64,000 nucleotides of DNA from Nonomuraea sp. PA05 (GCF_008086045.1 NZ_VSEY01000006.1:186001-250000), one strand, 5' to 3'. Counted from the first letter of the stretch, positions 7,217 to 16,363 are shown. The notes: generated by a model not told the origin, from the letters alone. Made by a program: numbers and translations.

Positions 7217-10087
7217 TCAGCTCACCGGCGTGTTCATGTCGGTCTGGACCTGAGCCGCCGTGAGCGCCCTGTTGTAGATGCGCACCTCGTCGATCTGGCC
7301 GCTGAACACCTGGTTGAGCAGCCCGTTGCCGCCGATCCTGAGCGAGCTGCCGTCCGTCCTGATCGCCCCGGCGACGGCCTGCTGCGCGACCTGCGTGCCG
7401 TTGACGTACAGGCGGAGCGTCGCCCCGTCGTACGTGGCCGCCAGATGGGACCACGTGTTGACCGGAAGCGCGGCCGGGCCCGGCAGGTCGGCGGCGGCGG
7501 TGGTGTGCAGGCGGGCGTGCGGCCGCTGGTCGGGCGCGCCGGCCGACAGGGCGTAGGCCAGGCCGCCGGAGTGCCGTTTCATCACCACGGTGCGCCAGCC
7601 GCTGACGCTGGACGGCCGTACCCACGCTTCGAGCGTCATGCCCGACGTGAGCCGCAGCCCCGCGGAGTCCGGCACGTTCACCCAGCTCAGCACCCCGTTG
7701 AAGGACAGCGCCCGGCCGTACCTGCCGCTGGCCGTCCGGCTGGTGCCGGAGGTGGTGCCGGTGTTGCCGTTGCCGGAGGAGTCCACGACCGAGCTGCCCG
7801 AGGCCTCGTTCATCCCGTACGCGGCCACCAGCCCGCCCGCCGGCGGCACCAGCGTGTACGCGGCCGTGTACGTGGTCGCCGTCGCAGGCGCCACCACCTG
7901 GTGGGAGGCGGCCCCGCCGTCGGACCACGACGCGAACGCGTAGCTCTGGCCGCCGAGGGTCTGCGGCGACGGCGCCGAGATCGAGTTGCCGGAGCCGACG
8001 ATCACCGTACGGGTGAACGGCGTGGCGACCTGCTCGCTGTTGAAGCCGAGCCGCAGCCCGGACGGCGAGGAGGCGAACGTCAGGTTCACGGTCCTGGGCT
8101 GGAGCAGCACGCTCTCGGTGTCGGTCAGCCCGTGCGCGTCGGTGACGGTCAGCCGCAGTTCGAGGTGGGACGGGTACTCGTGGTCGGGCGCCTGGAACGA
8201 GCCGCCCGCACCGGTGAACGTGGTGATCTCGTGCTCGTGGCAGGTGCTCGGGCAGTGGTGCATGATGAGCGCCCAGCTCATGCGCGAGCCGGGGATGGTG
8301 CCGTCCTGCGCGTCGCTCCCGCTGCCCGAGAACGCGATGGACTGGCCGACCGCCCAAGTGGTGGCCGCCGTCGGCGCGGTGATGGTGGCGGTGGGCGCGG
8401 TGTTGGCCACGTTGATCGTCACGGTGGCGTCGTTCTGGCCGCCGCGGTCGTCGCTCACCCGCAGCCGCACCACGGGGGAGCCCGGCTGGTTGTAGGTGAA
8501 GGACGGGGTGGCCGAGGTGGAGTCGTCGAGCTCGCCGTCGCCGTCGAGGTCCCAGGCGTAGGTGAGGGGGTCGCCGTCGGCGTCGCTGGAGCGGGCGGCG
8601 GAGAAGCTGACGGTGAGGGGCGCGTTGCCGGAGGTGGGCGTGGCGTCGAGAACGGCGGCGGGCGGGGTGTTGTCGTAGATGTAGCGGACTATCGTGCCGT
8701 TGGTGTAGTCGACGGCGAACAGGTCACCGCCAGGCCCGATCTCCAGCTCGACCGCGGGGATGCCGGAGTCGAAGTTGGCCACCGTGGCGGGGTCGGGCAG
8801 GCCGTTCGCTCCGGGGGTCATCACCCAGACGCAGGAGCGGCTGTAGTCGGAGAAGAACAGGGCGCCGTCGTAGGCGGCCGGGTAGTCGCCGCCCTCGTAG
8901 AAGGCCACGCCGCTGGAGGAGGAGCCGCCGGTCGGGCAGGGGTCGTTCGGGGCGGGCCTGGAGTTGTGGTTCCAGGCGAAGTACGGGGCGGCGTGCGCGG
9001 CTGCGCCGGCCGTGTAGAGGTTCTCGCAGAGGGTCAGGTTGAGGTTGTCGTAGCCGCCCTGGCGGCCGGCGCCCTCGTAGCAGGGCCAGCCGAAGTTCGG
9101 CACGGACGTGGTGGGCGAGGCGATCCGGTTGATCTCCTCGAACGTGCTCCAGCCGACCTCGCCGGACCAGATCTCGCTGGTGCCGGGGCGGTCGGTGATG
9201 CGGAACGGGTTGCGCAGGCCGTGGGCGACGATCCTGGCGAGGTTGGGGTCGGCGCTGCCGGCGTTCGGGTTCCCGGCGGCAGCAGCCCCCGTGTCCGGAT
9301 TTATCCGGATCACGGTGCCGGCCAGCCCGGCCGGGTCGGCGGTGGTGCGTACGTCCTGCGAGCGCAGCGCGCCACCCTCGGCGGCGGGCGGGCTGAGCGC
9401 GGTGCCGACGGGGGAGGGCGGGTCGCCGCACGGGTTGTCGGGCGTGATGTCGGAGGCGGGCAGGTTGTCCTGGCCGTAGTCGGCGAAGTTGAAGCTGGCG
9501 CCGTCACCGCCGGAGGCGTACAGCGCGCCGTCGGCGCCGAACTGCAGGTCGCCCACGGAGTGGCTCGGATGCTGCTGGCACCAGTCGGTGATCAGCGGCG
9601 TCTCCGCCCCCGCCGGCGAGATCACCGAGAGCCGGCCGGTGACCAGGCACCCGTCGGCGGTCGCGCCGGGCGGGGTAGGGCAGGGATCGTCCGTGCCGCC
9701 GGGGGTGCCCCAGCGGGGCGCGGTGCCGCCGGGGACGGCGTCGTAGGCGTACAGGACGTACATCCGCGGATCGGACGGGAAGTCCGGGTGCAGGGCGAGG
9801 CCGAGCAGGCCGCGGTCCCAGAAGTTGTGCACCTGGGTGCGCAGGTCGGCGTACGTGGTCGGGGTGGTGTCGGCGAGCGAGTCGAAGACCTTGATCAGGC
9901 CGCTCTTCTCGGCCACGAAGACCCGTCCGTCTGGGGAGAACTCGATGTTGGACGGGTGGTTCAGGCCGCTGAAGACCGTCTGTTTCTGGAACTGAGCGGG
10001 TAAGGCCGCGGCCGGTGGAACGTTCCCGGCGATCAGGGCGGCGGAGACGAGCAGGATGGTGCCCAGGGCGCTGCAGAGCCGCTTCAC
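7217..10087 (-). CDS. Secreted PQQ-type sugar dehydrogenase/PKD/LamG multidomain protein
   Basis: The protein has 956 residues and a signal peptide (about residues 1-28). Residues about 35-470 form a glucose/sorbosone dehydrogenase-like six-bladed propeller (FSGLNHPSNIEFSPDGRVFVAEKSG, GLLGLALHPDFP, HSVGDLQFGADGALY, LRNPFRIT). A PKD domain follows (about 480-560, DPLTYAWDLDGDGELDD), then Ig-like segments. A C-terminal LamG/concanavalin-type domain (about 745-930, LEAWVRPSSVSGWRTVV, IDEVRIYNRALTAAQV) closes it. This is an extracellular oxidoreductase or sugar-binding architecture; the cofactor and substrate are inference. The start is a GTG preceded by GGGGG. It stands alone between convergent and unrelated genes. 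Confidence 0.85.
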   Translation of the reverse strand: MKRLCSALGTILLVSAALIAGNVPPAAALPAQFQKQTVFSGLNHPSNIEFSPDGRVFVAEKSGLIKVFDSLADTTPTTYADLRTQVHNFWDRGLLGLALHPDFPSDPRMYVLYAYDAVPGGTAPRWGTPGGTDDPCPTPPGATADGCLVTGRLSVISPAGAETPLITDWCQQHPSHSVGDLQFGADGALYASGGDGASFNFADYGQDNLPASDITPDNPCGDPPSPVGTALSPPAAEGGALRSQDVRTTADPAGLAGTVIRINPDTGAAAAGNPNAGSADPNLARIVAHGLRNPFRITDRPGTSEIWSGEVGWSTFEEINRIASPTTSVPNFGWPCYEGAGRQGGYDNLNLTLCENLYTAGAAAHAAPYFAWNHNSRPAPNDPCPTGGSSSSGVAFYEGGDYPAAYDGALFFSDYSRSCVWVMTPGANGLPDPATVANFDSGIPAVELEIGPGGDLFAVDYTNGTIVRYIYDNTPPAAVLDATPTSGNAPLTVSFSAARSSDADGDPLTYAWDLDGDGELDDSTSATPSFTYNQPGSPVVRLRVSDDRGGQNDATVTINVANTAPTATITAPTAATTWAVGQSIAFSGSGSDAQDGTIPGSRMSWALIMHHCPSTCHEHEITTFTGAGGSFQAPDHEYPSHLELRLTVTDAHGLTDTESVLLQPRTVNLTFASSPSGLRLGFNSEQVATPFTRTVIVGSGNSISAPSPQTLGGQSYAFASWSDGGAASHQVVAPATATTYTAAYTLVPPAGGLVAAYGMNEASGSSVVDSSGNGNTGTTSGTSRTASGRYGRALSFNGVLSWVNVPDSAGLRLTSGMTLEAWVRPSSVSGWRTVVMKRHSGGLAYALSAGAPDQRPHARLHTTAAADLPGPAALPVNTWSHLAATYDGATLRLYVNGTQVAQQAVAGAIRTDGSSLRIGGNGLLNQVFSGQIDEVRIYNRALTAAQVQTDMNTPVS

Positions 10088-10216
10088 GGAACCCCCAGAT
10101 GGGTAAACAACAGCGTCCCCGCACGCCGAATGGCCTTGATCGATGTATCGCAGATGATGGTGCCGTTTGTCACGACTTATGGCCGCATGTGGACGCGACC
10201 GATCTGGGCCAGCCGC

Positions 10217-10981
10217 CTACCCGCCGTTCCCGGTGACGTCCACCAGCGCCTGGAACAGGCGGGACGGGTCTTCGGCGAGGCGGTTCCAGACATACAGCCA
10301 CCACTGCGTGCCGAACGTGATGTACATCCTGACCGGATGCCCCTGATCCCGCATCGCCGGCAGCAGGCCGCCGTCGAGGCCCAGCAGCATCTCGATCTCG
10401 TACGCGCCGGAGCCGGGCCGCATGCGCGGACGCAGCTCGCCGAGGAGGTCCGGGTCGTGGGTGGCGATCGAGCAGGGGTGGCCGCTGTCCAGCAGGAGGG
10501 TCGCGTACCTCAGGTAGGCCGCCCGCAGCTCGCGACTGCCGCGGGCGTGGGCGAGGGACTCGGGTTCGAGGTAGGCGCCCTTCACCAGGCGGATGCGTCC
10601 GGGCCGGCGCAGCAGGCGGTCCAGGTCCTCGGCCGTACGGTGCAGCCGGGCCTGGACGGTGACGCCGACGTGGCCGAACCGCTCGCAGAGGCGTTCGTGG
10701 GTCCACAGGATGAGGTCCGTGCGGTCGGAACCCTCCATGGAGATCGTCATCTCCTGGCCCGCGGCGGCCTGCCGCGACAGGTCCAGGAAGACCTCGGTCT
10801 CGGCCGTGGCCAGGGCGGCGTCCCGGCAGCTCTCTCCCATGTAGTCGATGGAGACGGCCGTCCCCTCGGCGATGGTCCGGCCGGCGACGTAGCGCTCCGC
10901 CACCCGCCAGGCGGACGCGCGCAGGGCGGGGTCGGCGGCGACCTGGTCCTTGAGCGTCTCGTCGAGGGCCAGCGCCCGCAT
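10217..10981 (-). CDS. Proline dehydrogenase (short form)
   Basis: The protein has 254 residues. The PRODH barrel motifs are present: RIRLVKGAYLEPES, YLRYATLLLDSG, CSIATHDPDLL, YEIEMLLGLDGG and GTQWWLYVWNRLAEDP. The enzyme oxidises proline to pyrroline-5-carboxylate using FAD. It is shorter than the roughly 300-330 residues I expect for actinobacterial monofunctional PRODH, with less sequence before the RYVAG block and a tighter loop after it. Upstream in-frame sequence runs about 25 codons to a stop without another start and does not look like PRODH. No Shine-Dalgarno sequence is seen. No partner P5C dehydrogenase lies beside it. It is probably functional but N-terminally reduced. Confidence 0.8.
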   Translation of the reverse strand: MRALALDETLKDQVAADPALRASAWRVAERYVAGRTIAEGTAVSIDYMGESCRDAALATAETEVFLDLSRQAAAGQEMTISMEGSDRTDLILWTHERLCERFGHVGVTVQARLHRTAEDLDRLLRRPGRIRLVKGAYLEPESLAHARGSRELRAAYLRYATLLLDSGHPCSIATHDPDLLGELRPRMRPGSGAYEIEMLLGLDGGLLPAMRDQGHPVRMYITFGTQWWLYVWNRLAEDPSRLFQALVDVTGNGG

Positions 10982-11053
10982 CGGTGCAACAGCGCGCCTG
11001 CGATGACCGCCGGGCTCGCTCGGATGAGCCCGTGTTGAGCTGACGTTTCTGGA

Positions 11054-11069
11054 TTGTTACCGGAAACAA
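11054..11069. promoter_or_regulatory. Operator-like palindrome 1 upstream of xylF
   Basis: The 16-bp palindrome TTGTTnCCGGnAACAA lies about 102 bp before the xylF start. A second, nearly identical site begins 62 bp further on. Confidence 0.55.
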
Positions 11070-11117
11070 CAAACTCGCCGCCTTCACCCCCTTCCCATGC
11101 TGTCCGTACCGGAATAC

Positions 11118-11133
11118 GTTGCCGCAAACAACA
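11118..11133. promoter_or_regulatory. Operator-like site 2 upstream of xylF
   Basis: GTTGCCGCAAACAACA matches site 1 at all but two positions over the shared core, in the same orientation and 62 bp apart (about six helical turns). This is the arrangement expected for a dimeric regulator binding on one face. The ROK protein encoded at the end of the operon is the obvious candidate. Confidence 0.55.
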
Positions 11134-11170
11134 TTCATCCGGGCCCCTCCGGAAGAAAGGACCCTGCATC

Positions 11171-12283
11171 ATGCGCAAAGGGATCCTCAGCCTGACCGCC
11201 GCGGCAGCCGCGCTCGCCCTCGGTCTCACCGCCTGCGGGGGCGACAGCGGTCAGACCACGTCGACCTCGACCGCCTCGGCCACGGAAGCAGCCAAGGCCG
11301 GCAAGGTGGGTGTCATCCTCCCGGACAGCAAGTCCTCCGCCCGGTGGGAGACGGCGGACCGCAAGTACCTGGAAGAGGCGTTCAAGGCCGCCGGCGTCCA
11401 GTACGACATCCAGAACGCCCAGAACGACAAGACGGCGTTCCAGACCATCGCCGACCAGATGATCACTAACGGCGCCACCGTCCTGATGATCGTGAACCTG
11501 GACAGCGGAACCGGCAAGACCGTCATCGAGAAGGCCAAGTCGCAGGGCGTGGCCACGATCGACTACGACCGGCTGACCCTGGGCGGCGGCGCCGCCTACT
11601 ACGTCAGCTTCGACAACACCAAGGTGGGCACGCTCCAGGGCGAGGGCCTGAGCAAGTGCCTCACCGACAAGAAGGCCGACAAGCCGATCGTCGCCTACTT
11701 GAACGGCTCGCCGACGGACAACAACGCGACGCTGTTCAAGGCCGGTTACGACGGCGTGCTCAAGCCCAAGTTCGACGGCGGCGAGTACGTCAAGGGCCCC
11801 GAGCAGTCGGTGCCCGAATGGGACAACACCCAGGCCGGAACGCTCTTCGAGCAGATGCTGACCGAGCAGCCGAAGATCGCCGGAGTGCTGGCCGCCAACG
11901 ACGGTCTCGGCAACGCCGCCATCACGGTGCTGAAGAAGAACAAGCTCAACGGCAAGGTGCCCGTGACCGGCCAGGACGCCACCGTCCAGGGCCTGCAGAA
12001 CATCCTCTCGGGCGACCAGTGCATGACCGTGTACAAGGCGGTCAAGAAGGAGGCCGACGCGGCGGCCAAGCTCGCCGTCGCGCTGGCCAAGGGTGAGAAG
12101 CCCACGGCGAGCAGCAGCGTCAAGGACCCCGAGAGCGGCCAGGACGTGCCCGCCGAGCTGATGGAGCCGCAGGCCATCTACTTCGACAACGTCAAGGACG
12201 TGGTGGCCGACGGTTACGTCACCAAGGAGGAACTGTGCACGGGTGACTTCGCCGCCAAGTGCACCGAGGCAGGAATCAGTTAA
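11171..12283 (+). CDS. xylF: Sugar ABC transporter substrate-binding lipoprotein (xylose type)
   Basis: The protein has 370 residues. A lipoprotein signal ends LGLTAC with the acceptor Cys at about residue 22. The mature part is a periplasmic-binding-protein-like (Peripla_BP_4, XylF/ChvE group) fold: KVGVILPDSKSSARWE, YDRLTLGGGAAYYVSFDN, VAYLNGSPTDNNATLF, GVLAANDGLGNAAI and VTGQDATVQGLQNIL. It captures a sugar outside the membrane and delivers it to the permease at 13.1 kb. ATG 11171 follows GAAAGGA. It heads the operon, with two palindromes upstream and a terminator-like hairpin just after the gene. Xylose is the best guess from the XylF-like DYDRL and TDNNA motifs. Confidence 0.88.
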   Translation: MRKGILSLTAAAAALALGLTACGGDSGQTTSTSTASATEAAKAGKVGVILPDSKSSARWETADRKYLEEAFKAAGVQYDIQNAQNDKTAFQTIADQMITNGATVLMIVNLDSGTGKTVIEKAKSQGVATIDYDRLTLGGGAAYYVSFDNTKVGTLQGEGLSKCLTDKKADKPIVAYLNGSPTDNNATLFKAGYDGVLKPKFDGGEYVKGPEQSVPEWDNTQAGTLFEQMLTEQPKIAGVLAANDGLGNAAITVLKKNKLNGKVPVTGQDATVQGLQNILSGDQCMTVYKAVKKEADAAAKLAVALAKGEKPTASSSVKDPESGQDVPAELMEPQAIYFDNVKDVVADGYVTKEELCTGDFAAKCTEAGIS

Positions 12284-12286
12284 CGC

Positions 12287-12332
12287 CGAGGGGTACGGCC
12301 CGCGCCACGAGCGGGGGCCGTACCCTCGTTTT
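12287..12332 (+). terminator. Intercistronic hairpin with T-tract between xylF and xylG
   Basis: The arms 12287-12300 and 12316-12328 pair over 13 bp with one bulged G, followed by TTTT. Its place after the binding-protein gene suggests partial termination or mRNA-end protection, giving more binding protein than transporter. Confidence 0.75.
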
Positions 12333-12342
12333 AGGGAGCCCC

Positions 12343-13107
12343 ATGACCCCCCTCCTTGAAGTGCGCGGGATCGACAAGAGCTTCGGCCCGGTGAAGGTCC
12401 TGCACGACGTCGAGCTCTCCGCCTACCCCGGTGAGGTCACCGCGCTCGTCGGCGACAACGGCGCGGGCAAGTCCACGCTGGTCAAGTGCGTCGGCGGCAT
12501 CTACCCGATCGACGGCGGCCAGATACTCTTCGACGGCAAAGAGGTCCACGTGCACAGCCCCCGCGACGCGGGTGAGCTGGGCATCGAGATCGTCTACCAG
12601 GACCTCGCCCTGTGCGACAACCTCGACATCGTCCAGAACATGTTCCTCGGCAGGGAGCGCAAGAACGGCATCCTGCTCGACGAGGACAGCATGGAGGAGC
12701 TGGCGGAGAAGACCCTCAGCGGCCTGTCCGTCCGCACGGTGAAGTCCATCAGGCAGCAGGTCTCCAGCCTATCCGGCGGGCAGCGGCAGACCGTGGCCAT
12801 CGCCAAGGCCGTGCTGTGGAACAGCAAGGTCGTCATCCTCGACGAGCCCACCGCGGCGCTGGGCGTGGCCCAGACCGCGCAGGTGCTGGAGCTGGTGCGC
12901 AGGCTCGCCGACACCGGCCTGGCCGTGGTGCTCATCTCGCACAACATGAACGACGTGTTCGCCGTCTCCGACCGGATCGCGGCGCTCTACCTCGGCAGGA
13001 TGGCCGCCCAGGTCAAGACCGCCGACGTGACGCACGCGCAGGTCGTCGAACTGATCACCTCCGGCCGCAGCGGCGAACTGGGCCTCAAGAACGGGGTCAC
13101 CCCATGA
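12343..13107 (+). CDS. xylG: Sugar ABC transporter ATP-binding protein
   Basis: The protein has 254 residues in a single ABC cassette. It has Walker A GDNGAGKST, Q-loop IVYQDLALC, signature LSGGQRQ, Walker B VVILDEPTAALG and the switch His in LISHNMNDVF. TAALG in place of the usual S/TSGLD is typical of carbohydrate (CUT2) ATPases. It is a one-domain form, so a dimer must power the permease, unlike the two-domain XylG of E. coli. ATG 12343 follows TTAGGGAGCCCC. The last four bases overlap the permease start (ATGA). Confidence 0.9.
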   Translation: MTPLLEVRGIDKSFGPVKVLHDVELSAYPGEVTALVGDNGAGKSTLVKCVGGIYPIDGGQILFDGKEVHVHSPRDAGELGIEIVYQDLALCDNLDIVQNMFLGRERKNGILLDEDSMEELAEKTLSGLSVRTVKSIRQQVSSLSGGQRQTVAIAKAVLWNSKVVILDEPTAALGVAQTAQVLELVRRLADTGLAVVLISHNMNDVFAVSDRIAALYLGRMAAQVKTADVTHAQVVELITSGRSGELGLKNGVTP

Positions 13108-14366
13108 ACAAGGTCAAGGAACTGCCCGGCGAGGCCATCGTCGCCGCGGCGCAGGCCCCCTCGATCAAGAACAGCTTCCTCGCCTACGCGCAGCGGGTGC
13201 GCGGCGGCGACATGGGCGCGCTGCCGGCCGTGCTGGGCCTGCTGGTGCTGTGCGCGGTCTTCGCCATCGCGCGGCCCTCCTTCCTCACGGCGATCAACTT
13301 CGCCAACCTGTTCACGCAGGGCGCGGCGATCACGGTCATCGCCATGGGCCTGGTGTTCGTGCTGCTGCTCGGCGAGATCGACCTGTCCGCCGGGTACGCG
13401 AGCGGCGTCTGCGCGGCGGTCCTCGCCGTCACGCTGATCAACACCGGTCTGCCCTGGTACGTCTGCATGCTGGCCGCCATCCTCACCGGTGTGGTCATCG
13501 GCACGGTGCTGGGCACGCTGGTGGCCAAGGTCGGCATCCCGTCGTTCGTGGTCACGCTCGCGGCCTTCCTCGCCTTCCAGGGCCTGGTCCTGGTGCTGGT
13601 CAGGGAGGGCACGAACATCTCCATCCGCGACGACATCGTCAACGCCATCGCCAACAGGAACCTGCCGCCGTGGCTCGGCTGGGCCCTGTACGCGCTCTGC
13701 GTGGCGATCTACGCGGCCGTCCAGCTCAGGCGGGCCAGGAGCCGGACCAAGCGCGGGCTGGTCGCCGACCCGCTCTCGCTGATCGCCTTCCGCGTCGGCA
13801 TGCTGGCGCTGTTCGCCGGGCTCGCGGTCGCCGCGCTCAACCTGGAGCGCAGCCGCAACCCCGCGCTGGTCTCCCTCACGGGCGTGCCGATCGTGGTGCC
13901 GGTCATCCTGGTGCTGCTGGTCTTCTGGACGCTGGTGCTGCGCCGCACCGGGTTCGGCCGTCACCTGTACGCGGTCGGCGGCAACACCGAGGCGGCCAGG
14001 CGAGCGGGCATCCCGGTGGACCGGATCAAGATCAGCGCGTTCGTGATCTGTTCCTCGATGGCCGCCGTCGGCGGCATCGTGGCGGCCTCGCGGGCCAGCT
14101 CGGTAGACCCGAACACGGGCGGCAGCTCCGTCCTGCTGTACGCGGTCGGCGCGGCGGTCATCGGCGGCACCAGCCTCTTCGGCGGCAAGGGCAGGGTGCT
14201 CGACGCCGTGCTCGGCGGCGCCGTGGTGGCCGTGATCGAGAACGGCATGGGTCTGATGGGGTACGGGGCCAGCGTGAAGTACCTGGTCACGGGGTCTGTC
14301 CTGCTGCTCGCCGCGGGTGTCGACGCCCTGGCGCGCAAGCGGGCGGCTGCCGCTGGTCTAAGGTGA
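13104..14366 (+). CDS. xylH: Sugar ABC transporter permease
   Basis: The protein has 420 residues and about ten membrane helices of the BPD_transp_2 (RbsC/XylH) family. Key stretches are GAAITVIAMGLVFVLLLGEIDLSAGY, GIPSFVVTLAAFLAFQG and the cytoplasmic loop RHLYAVGGNTEAARRAGI that docks the ATPase. It imports the sugar captured by the lipoprotein encoded upstream. It starts on ATGA overlapping xylG and ends overlapping a GTG of the ROK regulator, so the genes are tightly coupled. Confidence 0.9.
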   Translation: MNKVKELPGEAIVAAAQAPSIKNSFLAYAQRVRGGDMGALPAVLGLLVLCAVFAIARPSFLTAINFANLFTQGAAITVIAMGLVFVLLLGEIDLSAGYASGVCAAVLAVTLINTGLPWYVCMLAAILTGVVIGTVLGTLVAKVGIPSFVVTLAAFLAFQGLVLVLVREGTNISIRDDIVNAIANRNLPPWLGWALYALCVAIYAAVQLRRARSRTKRGLVADPLSLIAFRVGMLALFAGLAVAALNLERSRNPALVSLTGVPIVVPVILVLLVFWTLVLRRTGFGRHLYAVGGNTEAARRAGIPVDRIKISAFVICSSMAAVGGIVAASRASSVDPNTGGSSVLLYAVGAAVIGGTSLFGGKGRVLDAVLGGAVVAVIENGMGLMGYGASVKYLVTGSVLLLAAGVDALARKRAAAAGLR

Positions 14367-14401
14367 TCAGCGACTCACAGCCCCTGAAGGAACCCCAGAC
14401 G

Positions 14402-15607
14402 ATGCGTGCCGGCCCCTCCCAAGAGGACATCAGGCGCCACAACCTCGGCGCGCTGCTGCGTCATGTCCACCTGGGCGGGCCGATCTCGCGCGCCGAGCTG
14501 ACCTCGAAGATGGGGCTCAACCGCAGCACGATCATGGCCCTGACGTCGGATCTCACCGCCGCGGGGCTGGTACGCGAGGAGCTGCCGCGCGAGACGGGCC
14601 GCGCGGGCAGGCCCTCGCTCGTGGTGCGTCCCGAGTCGGCGCGGGTCTACGTCTTCGCCTTCGACGTGGGCCCCGACCGCATGGCCGTGGCCCGCGTCGG
14701 GCTCGGCGGGGTGATCCTCGACCGCCGCGAGACCGTACGCGACCGCGGCCGGTTCGAGGTGGACGAGCTGACCGGCACTCTGGCCGGGTTCGCCCGCCAG
14801 ATGCGCCGCAAGACCAGGGACGACACGGTCTGCGTCGGCGCGGCGGCGGCCGTGTCCGGCGGCGTGCGCAAGGCCGACGGCGTGGTGTCGTTCGGGCCGA
14901 ACCTGAAGGCCGAGGACGTGCCGTTCGGCGAGGAGCTGGGCCGCAGGCTCGGCCTCGGCCTGCCCGTCAGCGTCGGCAACGACGCCAACCTGGCCGCGCT
15001 GGCCGAGCACAGCCGCGGCGTCGGCATAGCCGTCCGCGACCTCATCTACCTGCACGGGGACGTCGGCATCGGCGGCGGCATCATCGCGGCCGGCCACCTG
15101 CTCGGCGGGCACGACGGCTACGGCGGCGAGGTCGGCCACATGGTCGTCAACCCGGGCGGGCGGGCCTGCGGCTGCGGCTCGCACGGCTGTCTGGAGGCGG
15201 AGGTGGGGGAGCGGGCCCTGCTGGAGTCGGCGGGCCGCGTCTCGGCCGGTCATCAGGGCCGCGACGCGGTGCGCGCGGTGGTGGACGCGGCCGACCGCGG
15301 CGACATCGTGGCCCAGGAGGCGCTCAGCCGGGTCGGCGACTGGCTGGGGCTGGGCGTCTCGAACCTGGTCAACATCTTCAACCCGGAGATGGTGATCTTC
15401 GGGGGGATGTTGCGCGAGATCTATCTCGGGTCGGCGGCTCAGGTCCGCTCGCAGCTCACCCTGCACGCCATGGCTCCGCAGCGGGAGCGCGTACGGCTGC
15501 GCACCTCGGCCCTGGGGGACGCCGCGACCCTGGTGGGCGCCGCCGAGCTGGCCTTCGCCCACGTGCTGTCCGACCCCCTGGAAGTCCTGGCCCGCGCCAA
15601 CGCCTGA
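14402..15607 (+). CDS. ROK-family transcriptional regulator of the xylose-type operon
   Basis: The protein has 401 residues from ATG 14402 (GAAGGA upstream). A GTG at 14363, overlapping the permease stop, would add 13 residues. The N-terminal winged helix (GGPISRAELTSKMGLNRSTI) is followed by a ROK sugar-kinase-like domain. That domain has an ATP-binding fragment, GYGGEVGHMVVNPGG and the zinc motif CGCGSHGCLE. It probably represses or activates xylFGH through the paired palindromes at 11054 and 11118. In Streptomyces a ROK protein (Rok7B7) is known beside xylFGH; this looks like its equivalent, which is inference from context. A convergent peptidase gene starts six bases after its stop. Confidence 0.9.
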   Translation: MRAGPSQEDIRRHNLGALLRHVHLGGPISRAELTSKMGLNRSTIMALTSDLTAAGLVREELPRETGRAGRPSLVVRPESARVYVFAFDVGPDRMAVARVGLGGVILDRRETVRDRGRFEVDELTGTLAGFARQMRRKTRDDTVCVGAAAAVSGGVRKADGVVSFGPNLKAEDVPFGEELGRRLGLGLPVSVGNDANLAALAEHSRGVGIAVRDLIYLHGDVGIGGGIIAAGHLLGGHDGYGGEVGHMVVNPGGRACGCGSHGCLEAEVGERALLESAGRVSAGHQGRDAVRAVVDAADRGDIVAQEALSRVGDWLGLGVSNLVNIFNPEMVIFGGMLREIYLGSAAQVRSQLTLHAMAPQRERVRLRTSALGDAATLVGAAELAFAHVLSDPLEVLARANA

Positions 15608-15613
15608 CCCGGT

Positions 15614-16363
15614 TCAGGTGATCTTGGCCTTGCTCGCCGTCCACGTGTTGCAGAAGCCCGTGGCCCCGCCCTGGTACCCCCGGTCCTGCCAGCGCGCCAG
15701 GTTGCGCGGTTTGCCGTGGATGTCGCTCTCGTCGGCGTTCCGCACCGCCTCGATCCAGTTCTTCCATGAGATGCCGGGCTTGATGGACTTCAGCGTGGCG
15801 CTGTAGAACACCCCGGCGAAGCACTCGGCCTGCATCTCCAGCCGGTGACTCAGCAGCTTGCGCGCCCCCTCCGAGGCGGGCTCGTACAGTGCGGCCTGCG
15901 CGGCCAGCACCCCGATGAGCTGCTGCACGTGATGACCCCACTCGTGAGCCACCGAGTGCGCGATGTTCATCCTGAACGGGTCCCGCAGGTCCTGCTTCGT
16001 GATCCGGATGACGATCGTGCGGTGGTCGGGGCAGTACTGCGCGCCGCTGCTGGTGATCGCCCCGCACACGGAGTCCCTGCCCGTGGTGATCGTCACCTCG
16101 GGAGAGTTGTACGGCAGACCGGCGGTGGCGAACCTGCCCGCCCAGAACGTGTCGGCGCACGCGGCCATCGCCTGGTGGAAGGACCTGAGCGAGGCGACGC
16201 TGCCCACCCTGATCGGCGGGATCGCGCACTTCTGCGGCACCACCTCGCCGCCCATCGTGCCCATGAGCCCGGCCTGGCCGATGCGGCCCGCGGCGGCGGC
16301 CGGTGCGGGCGCGAGAAGACCCGCGACCATGCACCCGGCCAGTGCCGTGAGGGGTATGCGCAC
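15614..16363 (-). CDS. Secreted neutral zinc metallopeptidase (YpfJ-like), paralogue 2
   Basis: The protein has 249 residues with an alanine-rich signal peptide. Zinc ligands lie in VAHEWGHHVQQL plus the later EMQAECFAGVF. Substrate-domain cysteines (VCGAI...YCPDH) and the C-terminal FCNTWTASKAKI repeat the family pattern. GTG 16363 is preceded by TAAGAT eight bases upstream and no Shine-Dalgarno sequence, suggesting a leaderless message. It lies first of three tandem paralogues on the minus strand, each with its own start and a 36-55 bp gap, so they may be separately transcribed. The extracellular target is unknown. Confidence 0.87.
   Translation of the reverse strand: MRIPLTALAGCMVAGLLAPAPAAAAGRIGQAGLMGTMGGEVVPQKCAIPPIRVGSVASLRSFHQAMAACADTFWAGRFATAGLPYNSPEVTITTGRDSVCGAITSSGAQYCPDHRTIVIRITKQDLRDPFRMNIAHSVAHEWGHHVQQLIGVLAAQAALYEPASEGARKLLSHRLEMQAECFAGVFYSATLKSIKPGISWKNWIEAVRNADESDIHGKPRNLARWQDRGYQGGATGFCNTWTASKAKIT

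Noticed and set aside
7217..10087. Frameshifted or fused genes suggested by the multidomain protein
   Set aside because: The frame is continuous for 956 codons, and the domain order (propeller, PKD, LamG) is common in secreted actinobacterial proteins.
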